From the NCBI RefSeq assembly GCF_900129795.1, contig NZ_FQWW01000003.1, positions 124,001-188,000 on the forward strand: a stretch of 64,000 nt of DNA, read 5' to 3'. Below, in pieces: positions 1 to 8,546 of the stretch (the stretch's first letter is position 1; each line of letters begins with the position of its first letter). The translations under genes were made by a program, and so were the position numbers. A model generated the notes under the pieces. The model saw only the letters and a program-made list of their open reading frames with translations, was not told the DNA's origin and searched no databases. This DNA comes from Flavobacterium sp. CF108 (GTDB lineage: Bacteria > Bacteroidota > Bacteroidia > Flavobacteriales > Flavobacteriaceae).

Positions 1-1111
1 TACTTTCTGTGATATTTCACTTGATTATATAAAAGTTTACGAACCTGTTGCGGCAAGTTTGCTTTGCGATCGAATGGAAGAATTGATTTTACAAACAGGT
101 CAAAACGGTTTTCATTTTGTTGATGAAGCTGCGCCGCCCGCTTTAATGCGTGCATTGGCTCTTGAAATTTTAAAACGAAAACTGGCAGTAACCTGGTGGA
201 CAAATATTCGATTTGAAAAAAGCTTTTCTAAAGACTTATGTTTGTTATTAAAAGCTTCTGGCTGTATTGCCGTTTCCGGTGGTTTAGAAGTAGCTTCAGA
301 TCGATTATTAAAATTAATCGACAAAGGTGTAACGGTAGAACAAGTTGCAAAAGTAACCCGAAATTTTACCGAAGCAGGAATTATGGTTCACGCGTATTTA
401 ATGTACGGATATCCAACACAAACCATTCAGGAAACGATTGACAGTCTTGAAATGGTTCGTCAGTTATTTGAAGCGGGAGTTTTACAATCAGGATTTTGGC
501 ATCAGTTTGCATTGACGGCTCATAGTCCGGTTGGGTTATATCCAGAGCAATTTGGCGTTACCAAAAAAACAGAACTAATTGGAACTTTTGCCAATAACGA
601 TATAGAGTATACAGATTCAACAGGAATCAATCACGATAAATTCAGCTTTGGATTAAAGAAATCGCTTTTCAATTTCATGCACGGAATTTGTTTTGACTAC
701 GAATTGCAAGATTGGTTCGATTTCAAGATTCCGAAAACAAAAATCCATCCTGATTTCATTTTTAATGCACTCGAAGAACAAAACGATTTCAACACAAAAC
801 CGAATGCAAAAGTAGTTTGGCTTGGCGGAAAACCTTCGGCAGAAATCTTTACAAAATCAAAAAAAGGAAGAAGCTGGGAAATGATGTCTTTAACTTTTCA
901 TGATAAAAAAGAAAGTTTTACTATTCAAACCAGTAAAGAAGAAGGCGAATGGTTAATTGATATTTTAACAAAAATATCAATTTCGAATACTAAAAATTAT
1001 ACTTTTCAGGAAGTCAAAAATGATTTCGAAACTTCATTAGAAGATTTTGAATTATTTTGGTATTCAAAACCAATCAATACTTTAAGGGAATTTGGTTTAT
1101 TGGTTTTATAA
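1..1111 (+). CDS. Radical SAM protein (probably B12-binding type), 3' part only
   Basis: The open frame runs in from the left window edge (first full codon at base 2), so the gene is cut and its N-terminus, including the CxxxCxxC iron-sulfur motif, lies outside. The visible part has the second half of a radical SAM barrel: a GLEVASDRLLKLIDKG segment followed by GIMVHAYLMYGYPTQT, typical of the region after the cluster-binding strand in B12-binding radical SAM enzymes. The last ~150 residues are an unassigned C-terminal extension. A TTG at 59 is the first possible internal start, but the open frame upstream argues against it. The substrate cannot be told. The gene ends 9 bp before the convergent gene on the minus strand. 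Confidence 0.7.
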   Translation, partial: TFCDISLDYIKVYEPVAASLLCDRMEELILQTGQNGFHFVDEAAPPALMRALALEILKRKLAVTWWTNIRFEKSFSKDLCLLLKASGCIAVSGGLEVASDRLLKLIDKGVTVEQVAKVTRNFTEAGIMVHAYLMYGYPTQTIQETIDSLEMVRQLFEAGVLQSGFWHQFALTAHSPVGLYPEQFGVTKKTELIGTFANNDIEYTDSTGINHDKFSFGLKKSLFNFMHGICFDYELQDWFDFKIPKTKIHPDFIFNALEEQNDFNTKPNAKVVWLGGKPSAEIFTKSKKGRSWEMMSLTFHDKKESFTIQTSKEEGEWLIDILTKISISNTKNYTFQEVKNDFETSLEDFELFWYSKPINTLREFGLLVL

Positions 1112-1120
1112 AAAAATGAA

Positions 1121-1672
1121 TTAATTTTTTGTTACCCAATAATGAAAATCTCTTTCTAAATCATAAGCCATTCTGTTTACACTTCTTCTAATTACCAAGT
1201 AAGGAATACCCAGCATAATTGCCATGTGAAAAAGTAAAAAAGGCAAAAAAATAAAAGAAATAGTATCGCCGCCTAATAACATTGCTGTAAAAATTATGAG
1301 ATAGAATAAAACTATAAATGCAAAAATGATAATCATTCTTTTTTTGAAACCTAAAATTTCAGCATCAATAACTAAATTGTCATTTTTCTCAATTAAACTT
1401 CCAGTCACTTCAGCAAATGAATAATTAGTGTCAAATAATCGTCTTCTTTTTTTTAATTCAAATGCACTGCCGTCAATATTTCCTTTGTATTCATTTTTGC
1501 TTGATTGAAAAACTTCAAAAGGCACAAAACTCAGATCAGATTCATCAACATTATTTCTGAATTTTTCAGTAAAATCTATTTTTGAAACGGGTAATTGTAT
1601 TGTAATATCTTTAACTAAGTTTATTTTCCTTAAAAAATTATCCATTTGTTTTTCATTTAATTTGAAAACCAA
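1121..1672 (-). CDS. Hypothetical two-helix membrane protein
   Basis: I do not recognise this 183-residue protein. Residues 1-110 are soluble and charged, with a basic KKRRR stretch at about 74-78. Two hydrophobic segments follow at about 113-134 and 138-161, separated by a short GGDTIS turn, so the protein should be a helical hairpin anchor in the inner membrane with both termini on the same side. No catalytic motif is visible. It sits alone between two converging or unrelated genes. The start ATG at 1672 is the only in-frame Met near the beginning. Confidence 0.6.
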   Translation of the reverse strand: MVFKLNEKQMDNFLRKINLVKDITIQLPVSKIDFTEKFRNNVDESDLSFVPFEVFQSSKNEYKGNIDGSAFELKKRRRLFDTNYSFAEVTGSLIEKNDNLVIDAEILGFKKRMIIIFAFIVLFYLIIFTAMLLGGDTISFIFLPFLLFHMAIMLGIPYLVIRRSVNRMAYDLERDFHYWVTKN

Positions 1673-1744
1673 ATATAGTATTAATAAGGAATGAGGAATA
1701 TTGAAATGAAACTATTTTGCAGAAAAAGTGTAACGTTTTTAATA

Positions 1745-2509
1745 TCAATAATCTACACTAGTTCCGTCACTCGGAATAGCAACTTTAGACAAAAGATTAT
1801 TCTCCGTCAATGCTTTTTTTAATTCGTCACGAGTAGTTGGGCAGTGATTTAAAGCTTCAAGATGATTGGCAAAAACTTTTCCTGGTGCAAGAGCGGTAAA
1901 CTTCAAAATATCATTCATTCGCATTAGCAAAGGCTGTCCAATATCCAGTCTGGCAGTTCCGCAGGCCACCGTTGCAATATCAGGTTTGAGTTCGATTAAT
2001 GCTTTTTGTACATCATCTGTAAAAATAGTATCAGAACTTATATAAACCGATTTTTCGTTTGCAAGTTCAATGTAAAACCCCATTACATTTCCCATCAATT
2101 TTGCAATCCAGCCGTAACCATGAAGAGCAGGAATTCCAATAATTCTTCCATCTAAAAAAGGCTGAGGTTCCCAATAATTTAAAGTCTGCACAATATTAAG
2201 ACCTCTTTGTAAAAGAGTTTTTTCATCTTTAGCATTGCAGATTACAGGTACGCTTTTTCGTCTTAAAAATACTTCTCCGGCCTTATCGATATGATCCGGG
2301 TGTAAATGCGTAATTAAGCAATGCGTAACATTGCTCAAAATTTCCCTGCTGTTTTTAGGCAGGGCCACTAGAGGATTGCGTTTTGGATTGTAACGAAAAA
2401 TAGTAAAAGGAGCAATTGTTTTTCTCTTTCCTAACATCGGATCTACAAGAATAACATGCTTTTCTGTCTCAATAACCAATGTGGCATTTCGCAAATGATG
2501 TATTTTCAT
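1745..2509 (-). CDS. MBL-fold metal-dependent hydrolase (UlaG-like)
   Basis: This 254-residue protein has the metallo-beta-lactamase fold signature: an N-terminal strand pair ending in VDPM (about 22-25), the zinc-binding HLHPDHID motif at about 68-75, a SSDT strand at about 158-161 and a late FANHLEALNHCP segment supplying a further histidine. It begins with MKIHHLRNATLVIE, the usual start of UlaG-like members of the beta-lactamase superfamily domain family. It has no signal peptide and is probably cytoplasmic. Members act on varied substrates (lactones, phosphodiesters, N-acyl-phospholipids), so the substrate is not assignable. No operon partner is evident. Confidence 0.75.
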   Translation of the reverse strand: MKIHHLRNATLVIETEKHVILVDPMLGKRKTIAPFTIFRYNPKRNPLVALPKNSREILSNVTHCLITHLHPDHIDKAGEVFLRRKSVPVICNAKDEKTLLQRGLNIVQTLNYWEPQPFLDGRIIGIPALHGYGWIAKLMGNVMGFYIELANEKSVYISSDTIFTDDVQKALIELKPDIATVACGTARLDIGQPLLMRMNDILKFTALAPGKVFANHLEALNHCPTTRDELKKALTENNLLSKVAIPSDGTSVDY

Positions 2510-2616
2510 ATCTGGAAAATTAGAACTTAAAAATACAAAGATTTTTCAAAATCTATTTACAGATTATTCTTTATTTTTAACAGAATTGTGATTATTTGCA
2601 AGAATACACTTTACAA

Positions 2617-3303
2617 TTACGCTATTGAAAACCTAAACCCAATTCCGTGAAGATTTTCTATCGAAATGCCTTTTTCGTTTGATAAAATTTTACGCAGGCG
2701 CGAAATAAAAACATCAAGACTTCTTCCCATAAAATAATCATCAGTTCCCCAAAGTGCAGTTAATATTTGCTCTCTTTTTAAAACTAAATTTTTATTGTCA
2801 AGAAACAGTTTAAGCAATTCGGCTTCACGCTGCGTAAGTCCCACTTTTTCTTCTTCATTAAAAAGAATAAAATTTTTGGTATCAAATTGATATTTACCAA
2901 TCTCGTAAACCGATTTTTCGACTTTATTATTCTTTTGAGAACGTTTCAGAAAAACTTCAATTTTCAGGATTAATTCCTCAATACTGAAAGGTTTTACCAA
3001 ATAATCATCGGCACCAAGACGAAGCCCTTTTATTCGGTCTTCTTTTAAAGTTTTAGCCGAAAGAAAAATGATAGGAACATCTGTATCAATTTTACGAACT
3101 TCTTCAGCCAGTTCAAAACCATCCATTTTGGGCATCATAATATCAAAAATACAAATGTCAAAATCTTCATCTTTGAAAGTTTCCAAACCAGATTTTCCAT
3201 TCGTACAATGAACCACTTCATAATTGTTTTGTTCCAAATTATCTTTGGTCAAAAACGCCAGTGTTTCATCATCTTCGGTATAAAGTATCTTGAAATTTTT
3301 CAT
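2617..3303 (-). CDS. Response regulator, OmpR/PhoB family
   Basis: The 228-residue protein has a receiver domain (1-120) with acidic pocket E10/D11/D12, phospho-acceptor D54 in FDIMMP, and K104 in the LVKPF loop, followed by a winged-helix DNA-binding domain (about 130-228) ending in GIGFRFS. It overlaps the preceding histidine kinase gene by 4 bp, so the two are translationally coupled and are almost certainly a cognate pair. A tandem TTAACAA repeat with 11-bp spacing upstream of the kinase (4621-4638) is a plausible binding site for a regulator of this class. Confidence 0.9.
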   Translation of the reverse strand: MKNFKILYTEDDETLAFLTKDNLEQNNYEVVHCTNGKSGLETFKDEDFDICIFDIMMPKMDGFELAEEVRKIDTDVPIIFLSAKTLKEDRIKGLRLGADDYLVKPFSIEELILKIEVFLKRSQKNNKVEKSVYEIGKYQFDTKNFILFNEEEKVGLTQREAELLKLFLDNKNLVLKREQILTALWGTDDYFMGRSLDVFISRLRKILSNEKGISIENLHGIGFRFSIA

Positions 3304-4565
3304 TTTTTATAAGGAATTGACAAAGTTATAGTAACCCCGTTTTCAGTATTATTTTCAGCTTTTATTTTCCAGTTTTGCAAACTGCAAATTTCTTTTACGT
3401 AATATAATCCCAATCCAAAACCATTTACTTCATTACTCTTTTCGTTTTGAATGCGATAAAATTTATCAAATATATAAGATAATTTTTTAATAGAAATCCC
3501 AATTCCGTTATCAACAAACTCTAATTTTAAAATTGAATTATCCTCATAAATTCTAATCGTAATTTCAGGCTTTTTATTGCAATATTTTACTGCATTATCT
3601 AAAAGATTGTAAATCAGATTGCCAAAATGAAAAATATCTGTTTCTAATAAATACTCCTTAGAAGGACTTTCAATAGTAATAATGGCCTCAGGATATTTTA
3701 ACTGAATATTTTCAATTGCTTCTTCAATAATTGGAACAATTAAAACAGGTTCTTTTTTTAATTCTAAAGGCGCATAATCTGATTTTGCAATATTTAAAAT
3801 CTTCTCAATATGATGATTCAGCTTGTTACTTTGATTAATAATAATCTCCGTATAAGTATGCAGTTTTTTATCATCCTTAATAGGATTTTGTTCGCTTAAA
3901 TATTTGGATGCAATTAAAATAGAAGACAAAGGCGTTTTAAATTCATGCGTCATATTATTGATAAAATCACGTTGCAATTCAGAATATTTTTTTTGCTGTA
4001 AAAGCGTAAAAATCGAATAAACGTAAATCAATAAAATCAAAATCAACATAATCGAAAGCACAAACCAAAAACGCATCGAACTAAATAAATAAGTCGTTTC
4101 ATTAGGAAAACGAACCGCAAAATAATAGACTAAATTTTTATGCTTCGGGAAATAAACCGTCTTTTTACATTCTGATTTTTTTTTCGATAAAGAAATATAA
4201 TCGCCGTAAATCATTTCATCACTCTGGCAATTGTACATCGCATATTCAAAATCTGTCGTAATGTTCATTTTTTTGAATTCTGTTTTTAGATAAAATTCTA
4301 AAATATCAGGTTCAAATTCATTGTCGACATTTACAATATAATAATCATTTGAAATTTTCTGCACAGGGCTTTGCGCCGGAAGTTCGTGACTAGTTCCTTC
4401 ATACAGTTTTTTAGCCACTTCAAGAAGAGCAATATGAGCTTTTTGACTCAGCTTTTTCTGCTCTATCGTAAAAGCTTCTTTTGTCCAAAGCAATTGCGCC
4501 ACCAAAATGCTAATTATGGCGACCAAACCTAGAACGATAATACTATTGAGTTTATTAATTTTCAA
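3300..4565 (-). CDS. Sensor histidine kinase
   Basis: 421 residues with the classical membrane sensor layout: TM1 at about 8-27, a periplasmic sensor region of about 140 residues with two cysteines (C113, C133), TM2 at about 167-188, a HisKA domain with the H-box NMTHEFKTP (H207), and a HATPase domain with N box (LLDNAVKY), G1 (DNGIGIS) and G2 (GFGLGLYYVKEI). The 3' end overlaps the response regulator start. The periplasmic stimulus is not predictable. The divergent gene at 4729 encodes a DUF1573 protein that may be part of its regulon. Confidence 0.9.
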   Translation of the reverse strand: MKINKLNSIIVLGLVAIISILVAQLLWTKEAFTIEQKKLSQKAHIALLEVAKKLYEGTSHELPAQSPVQKISNDYYIVNVDNEFEPDILEFYLKTEFKKMNITTDFEYAMYNCQSDEMIYGDYISLSKKKSECKKTVYFPKHKNLVYYFAVRFPNETTYLFSSMRFWFVLSIMLILILLIYVYSIFTLLQQKKYSELQRDFINNMTHEFKTPLSSILIASKYLSEQNPIKDDKKLHTYTEIIINQSNKLNHHIEKILNIAKSDYAPLELKKEPVLIVPIIEEAIENIQLKYPEAIITIESPSKEYLLETDIFHFGNLIYNLLDNAVKYCNKKPEITIRIYEDNSILKLEFVDNGIGISIKKLSYIFDKFYRIQNEKSNEVNGFGLGLYYVKEICSLQNWKIKAENNTENGVTITLSIPYKK

Positions 4566-4612
4566 GAAAACAGACTTTTGAGAGTGTAATATTAATCAAA
4601 AATATAGTTAAA

Positions 4613-4664
4613 AACAGCGATTAACAAGTCATTAACAAACATTTGAAACCGCTTAACAGCGATT
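4613..4664. promoter_or_regulatory. Possible response-regulator binding region (direct repeats)
   Basis: The divergent gap between the kinase and the DUF1573 gene contains TTAACAA at 4621-4627 and again at 4632-4638, an 11-bp start-to-start spacing typical of OmpR/PhoB-family tandem sites. A second repeat pair, AACAGCGATT, occurs at 4613-4622 and 4655-4664. The position, next to the kinase-regulator operon and about 40 bp upstream of a -7 box for the DUF1573 gene, suggests control by the neighbouring system. This is inference from spacing only. Confidence 0.35.
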
Positions 4665-4679
4665 TCTTTTTGTCTGAAA

Positions 4680-4687
4680 TATCTTTG
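4680..4687 (+). promoter_or_regulatory. Bacteroidota -7 box before DUF1573 gene
   Basis: TATCTTTG fits the TAnnTTTG consensus and would place the transcript start near 4694, 35 nt ahead of the ATG. I see no -33 TTG at a proper distance, as is common in activated promoters. Confidence 0.45.
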
Positions 4688-4728
4688 TAATGTAAAAATC
4701 GAACTATAAACCATTAATATATTTAACT

Positions 4729-5142
4729 ATGAAAATCATCAAAATTTCTATGCTGGTTTTGGCTTTAAGCCTAATGTCTTTTTCAGCAATTGCTCCAGTA
4801 AAATCTTTAGTAACTGAAACAAAAATTACTGAAACAGCTTCGACAATTGTTTGGAAAGCAGAATCAATCGATGTTGGAGAAATTCCACAGGGAACTCCAA
4901 AAGCAATCGTTTATGAATTTAAAAACACAGGAAAAACTGCCGTTGTAATTACACAAGTTCAAGGTTCATGCGGTTGTACAGCAACAGACTATACAAAAGA
5001 ACCAATTTTACCTGGTAAATCTGCAAAAGTAACAGCAACTTATAATGCAGCAAACAAAGGTGCTTTTACAAAAACAGTTACCGTAACAACAAGTGCTGAA
5101 ACAACTCCAAAAATACTTACGTTAAAAGGAACGGTTATTTAA
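4729..5142 (+). CDS. DUF1573 domain exported protein
   Basis: 137 residues with a signal peptide (about 1-22) and then a single Ig-like DUF1573 domain: DVGEIPQGTP, a FKNTGKTAVVI strand and the hallmark GSCGCTA motif (C81, C83), ending in LKGTVI. DUF1573 proteins are common secreted or periplasmic proteins of Bacteroidota related to ASH/MSP folds; their function is unknown. It is transcribed divergently from the two-component system and ends at a bidirectional terminator shared with the NlpC/P60 gene. Confidence 0.85.
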   Translation: MKIIKISMLVLALSLMSFSAIAPVKSLVTETKITETASTIVWKAESIDVGEIPQGTPKAIVYEFKNTGKTAVVITQVQGSCGCTATDYTKEPILPGKSAKVTATYNAANKGAFTKTVTVTTSAETTPKILTLKGTVI

Positions 5143-5167
5143 AAATAAAGGTTAGTTATAAAGTGAA

Positions 5168-5196
5168 AGCTCCAGAGACATTACATATCTGGAGCT
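5168..5196. terminator. Bidirectional intrinsic terminator
   Basis: A perfect 9-bp stem AGCTCCAGA / TCTGGAGCT with an 11-nt loop, followed by T6 on the plus strand. It lies between the convergent DUF1573 and NlpC/P60 genes. Confidence 0.85.
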
Positions 5197-5199
5197 TTT

Positions 5200-5700
5200 T
5201 TATTTAGAAATAACATCAATGCATTTATAAAAACGGTTCGTATAATGTTCTGTATCAAGAGCTGTAATAGTAACCTGCTGCGCTTTTCCAGAAGAGGCAT
5301 GAATAAACTTAGAATGCATTCCGTCAGCTTTGCAAATTATGCCAAGATGACCAATTACGGTTTTGTCTTTATAACCATAAAAAACCAAAATATCTCCAAC
5401 CTTAAAATCTTCAGGTTTTAGAGCCGTCCCTAAATTTTTATAACTACTTGAACTTCTCGGCAAAGTCATGCCAAAATTGCCAAAAACATAATTCACAAAA
5501 CCAGAACAGTCAAAGCCTTTTTGCGGATTACTGCTTGCATATAAATAAGGCGTTCCTAAATATTTTTTGGCAAAAACAATTACAGAATCCCGATCAATTG
5601 TCGATTGTTCTTTTTGAGTCAGATTTTTGTTTTTCTCTTTAGGTGTAAAAGAAGAAAAACCAATAACTGAAATTAAGATGATAAAAAAGTAGGCTTTCAT
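5200..5700 (-). CDS. NlpC/P60 family cell-wall peptidase
   Basis: 166 residues: signal peptide (about 1-17), then an NlpC/P60 domain with catalytic C65 in FDCSGF, H118 in GHLGI and H134 in FIHAS. The AKKYLGTPY segment before the cysteine is a family hallmark. Such enzymes cleave gamma-D-glutamyl-diaminopimelate or related bonds in peptidoglycan peptides in the periplasm. There is no SH3 or LysM targeting domain, so this is a minimal catalytic unit. It is monocistronic and convergent with the DUF1573 gene. Confidence 0.88.
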   Translation of the reverse strand: MKAYFFIILISVIGFSSFTPKEKNKNLTQKEQSTIDRDSVIVFAKKYLGTPYLYASSNPQKGFDCSGFVNYVFGNFGMTLPRSSSSYKNLGTALKPEDFKVGDILVFYGYKDKTVIGHLGIICKADGMHSKFIHASSGKAQQVTITALDTEHYTNRFYKCIDVISK

Positions 5701-5849
5701 TTTATTTAAGTAAGAAAATATTTAAACGATAAAAGTAAGCTGTTATTTTATAAATCAAAAGGATACCTGATTATTGATTGTAAGAATTAGTATTTAAATG
5801 ATGTGTTTATGTGGTGTTTTTTTATTGCTTTTTGATGTTTTAGTATCTT

Positions 5850-5877
5850 TTTGTCTAATACATTTCAAATATATTTG
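5850..5877 (+). promoter_or_regulatory. Promoter of the esterase genes
   Basis: TTTG at 5850-5853 and TATATTTG at 5870-5877 with 16 bp between them match the Bacteroidota -33/-7 pattern at slightly short spacing. The predicted start near 5884 gives a 25-nt leader before the ATG at 5909. Confidence 0.6.
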
Positions 5878-5908
5878 TGAATCGTATTTATATTTTAACA
5901 AATAAATT

Positions 5909-7000
5909 ATGTTTCTAAAAAAAAATGCACTTTTAATTCTGTTTTTGCTGATTTCAGTTGTTTCGACATCACAAAACCAAAATACTTTTCTTTATACCGG
6001 AAGAGTGGATAAACTTCAAAACGATCAGGTTATTTTGATCGGAACAGCTTCTTCAGTATCCTTTAATTTTACTGGAAATGAATGTTCAATTTCACTTCAA
6101 AGTGTAGATTCTTATGAACATCATAATTATGTTCAGCTGGTTTTAGATGGAAAATACATTGGAAAAATCAGAATCGAAAAAGGAGTCGTTCAATCATTTC
6201 CAATAAAAGTTACTACCAATAAAAAAGAGCATCATTTAGAAATCTATAAAAATACCGAAGCACAAAGCGGCAATATTTTGTTTGCTGGAACAACGGCAAA
6301 ACTGACTTCAATTTCATCTAAAAAGAAAAAGAAAATCGAATTTATAGGCGATTCCATTACTTGCGGTGCAGCCAGTGATCCATCAGATATTCCGTGTGAT
6401 AAAGGCGAATATATGGATCATCATAACGGTTATTATGCTTATGGACCAACGCTTTCGAGAACAATTGGTGTAGATTATTTAATGAGCTGTGTTTCGGGAA
6501 TTGGAATTTACAGAAACTGGAACGACGAAAACAAAGATGAAGCCATAATGCCAGATATTTATCAGAATCTTTATTTAACAAAAGACGTATCAAAACCTAA
6601 ATATGATTTTGCTTTTCAGCCAAATATTATCAGTATTGCTTTAGGAACAAATGATTTTTCTGGCGGAGACGGAAAAAAAGAGCGTCTGCCTTTTAATCCC
6701 GAAAAGTATGTTTCGAATTACATCAACTTTATAAAGATGCTTTACGAACACAATCCAAATGTACAGATTGTAATTACAAACAGCCCAATGGTTGGTGGAG
6801 AAAGAGCCGTTGTTTTTGAAAACTGTTTAAATAAAGTGAAAAACGCTTTCGCAGAAGACAAAACACATAAGCCAATTCAGATTTTCAAATTCAAACCAAT
6901 GACGCCAAAAGGCTGCACAGGACATCCTGATGTGGCAGATCATAAAGTTTTGGCAGAGGAATATGCACCATTTTTAAAAAAGCTGTTAAATGAAAAATAA
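5909..7000 (+). CDS. SGNH/GDSL carbohydrate esterase (CE2-like)
   Basis: 363 residues: signal peptide (about 1-21), an N-terminal beta-sandwich (about 25-135), then an SGNH hydrolase domain with S149 in FIGDSIT, N248 in ALGTND and H339 in GHPD. This jelly-roll plus GDSL order is that of carbohydrate esterase family 2, whose known members remove acetyl groups, often from glucomannan or xylan. The gene overlaps the next esterase by 11 bp, so the pair is one transcription and translation unit. Its place ahead of mannan-degrading genes supports acetylated mannan as substrate (inference). Confidence 0.78.
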   Translation: MFLKKNALLILFLLISVVSTSQNQNTFLYTGRVDKLQNDQVILIGTASSVSFNFTGNECSISLQSVDSYEHHNYVQLVLDGKYIGKIRIEKGVVQSFPIKVTTNKKEHHLEIYKNTEAQSGNILFAGTTAKLTSISSKKKKKIEFIGDSITCGAASDPSDIPCDKGEYMDHHNGYYAYGPTLSRTIGVDYLMSCVSGIGIYRNWNDENKDEAIMPDIYQNLYLTKDVSKPKYDFAFQPNIISIALGTNDFSGGDGKKERLPFNPEKYVSNYINFIKMLYEHNPNVQIVITNSPMVGGERAVVFENCLNKVKNAFAEDKTHKPIQIFKFKPMTPKGCTGHPDVADHKVLAEEYAPFLKKLLNEK

Positions 7001-8369
7001 TATACTTAAACTTCTTTTCTTTTTTATGATTTCAAATATCATAACAGCAAATGTTACGCTTCCGAATATTTTTGGAGACAATATGGTTTTACAGCGCAAT
7101 TCTGAAGTAAAAATCTGGGGCTGGGCAAATCCGAAAGAAGAAATAAAATTAGTTTCGAGCTGGAACAATCAGGAATATAAAGCGGTTACAAGTAATCAGG
7201 CAAAATGGGAACTTGTAATTAAAACTCCAGAAGCCGGAGGGCCTTACACGATTTCTATAAAAGGCTATAATGAAGTTATTTTAAAAAATATTTTAATTGG
7301 CGAAGTCTGGATTTGTTCCGGGCAATCAAACATGGAAATGTCTGCAAGCTGGGGAATTGATAACGGCGACGAAGAAGTGAAAAATGCCACGAATCCTAAT
7401 ATTCGATTTTTTACCGTTTCAAAATCAACCGCAACAAGTCCGCAGAATAATGTATTAGGAAATTGGGTTGAATCGACTCCAGAAACTATGAAATATTTCA
7501 GCGCCGTTGGTTATTTTTTTGCTAAACGCTTACGCGAAGATTTAAAAAATGTTCCCATAGGATTAATTTCATCCAACTGGGGCGGAACTCCTGCTGAAAT
7601 CTGGATGCCGGAAGAAGTCGTTCAAAACGATACGGTTTTATTAGAAAATGCCAAAAAACTATATGAACAAGAATACGGCCCACACCAACCCGGACGTGCC
7701 TATAATGCAATGATTGCTCCAATTGTTGGATTTAAAATTGCTGGAACTTTATGGTATCAAGGCGAATCGAATGTTGGTTCTTTAGTTTATGATAAAACAC
7801 TTTCGGCTTTGATTACTTCGTGGAGAAAAAACTGGAATGACGAATTTCCTTTTTATTTCGTTCAAATTGCGCCGTATAAAACAGGAACAAATAATTTTTC
7901 AAACGTAACGGTTAGAAATTCTCAAAGAAAAATTTTAAAAGAAGTTCCAAAAACAGGAATGGTTTTGACTTCGGATATTTCAGATACGATTGACATTCAT
8001 CCAAAGAATAAAAAATCAGTTGGAATTCGTTTGGCAAATTTGGTTTTAGCCGAAACCTATAAAGTGAATTCAAATTTGGTAAATGGCCCGCTTTTCAAGG
8101 AAATCAAAATAGACAAAAACAAAGTGTCAGTTTCTTTTGATTATGCTGAGGGATTGTATTTTAAGGATAAAATTTCGAATCAATTTGAAGTGGCTGGAGC
8201 CGAAGGGAATTTCTTTCCTGCAGAAGCTTCAATAAAAAATAATCAAGTGATTTTGACAAGTAAAAAAGTAACAAACCCAGCAAAAGTGAGATTTGCCTGG
8301 GGAAACACTACGCAGTCGGATTTATTTAATAAAGCAAATCTGCCGGCTTCTTGTTTTATCACGGAGTGA
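6990..8369 (+). CDS. Sialate O-acetylesterase-family (SASA) esterase
   Basis: 459 residues with a signal peptide (about 1-20), an N-terminal beta domain and an SGNH-type SASA domain. The nucleophile is S113 in GQSNMEM, WYQGESN at 255-261 is the second conserved block, and H337 in DIHPKNK is the probable catalytic histidine. Despite the family name, such proteins in polysaccharide loci generally act as acetyl-polysaccharide esterases. The start ATG at 6990 overlaps the CE2-like gene, indicating coupled translation. Two unlike esterases in one operon may attack different acetyl positions (inference). Confidence 0.8.
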   Translation: MKNNILKLLFFFMISNIITANVTLPNIFGDNMVLQRNSEVKIWGWANPKEEIKLVSSWNNQEYKAVTSNQAKWELVIKTPEAGGPYTISIKGYNEVILKNILIGEVWICSGQSNMEMSASWGIDNGDEEVKNATNPNIRFFTVSKSTATSPQNNVLGNWVESTPETMKYFSAVGYFFAKRLREDLKNVPIGLISSNWGGTPAEIWMPEEVVQNDTVLLENAKKLYEQEYGPHQPGRAYNAMIAPIVGFKIAGTLWYQGESNVGSLVYDKTLSALITSWRKNWNDEFPFYFVQIAPYKTGTNNFSNVTVRNSQRKILKEVPKTGMVLTSDISDTIDIHPKNKKSVGIRLANLVLAETYKVNSNLVNGPLFKEIKIDKNKVSVSFDYAEGLYFKDKISNQFEVAGAEGNFFPAEASIKNNQVILTSKKVTNPAKVRFAWGNTTQSDLFNKANLPASCFITE

Positions 8370-8546
8370 AGGGATTTTAGATTTTAGATTTTTTTGCCCA
8401 CTGATTTTACTGATTTAAAGGATTAGCGCAGATTTCTTGTTTGCTTTTGTCAGGCTGAGCGAAGTCGAAGCCCCGCAAAGCTTTGAAAAAAAACTTAGTA
8501 CCTCAGAATCTTAGCATCTTAGCACCTCAAAAAAAACTAACTAACC
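8370..8546. repeat. Intergenic repeat remnants before GH3 gene
   Basis: The gap holds a 24-nt half-unit at 8449-8472 (GTCAGGCTGAGCGAAGTC core) that recurs at 63106-63150, followed by short degenerate TTAGCACCTC-type repeats. No promoter with both boxes was found. Confidence 0.6.

Noticed and set aside
59..61. TTG at 59 as the start of the first gene
   Set aside because: The frame is open to the window edge and the radical SAM cysteine motif is missing, so the gene begins outside the window.
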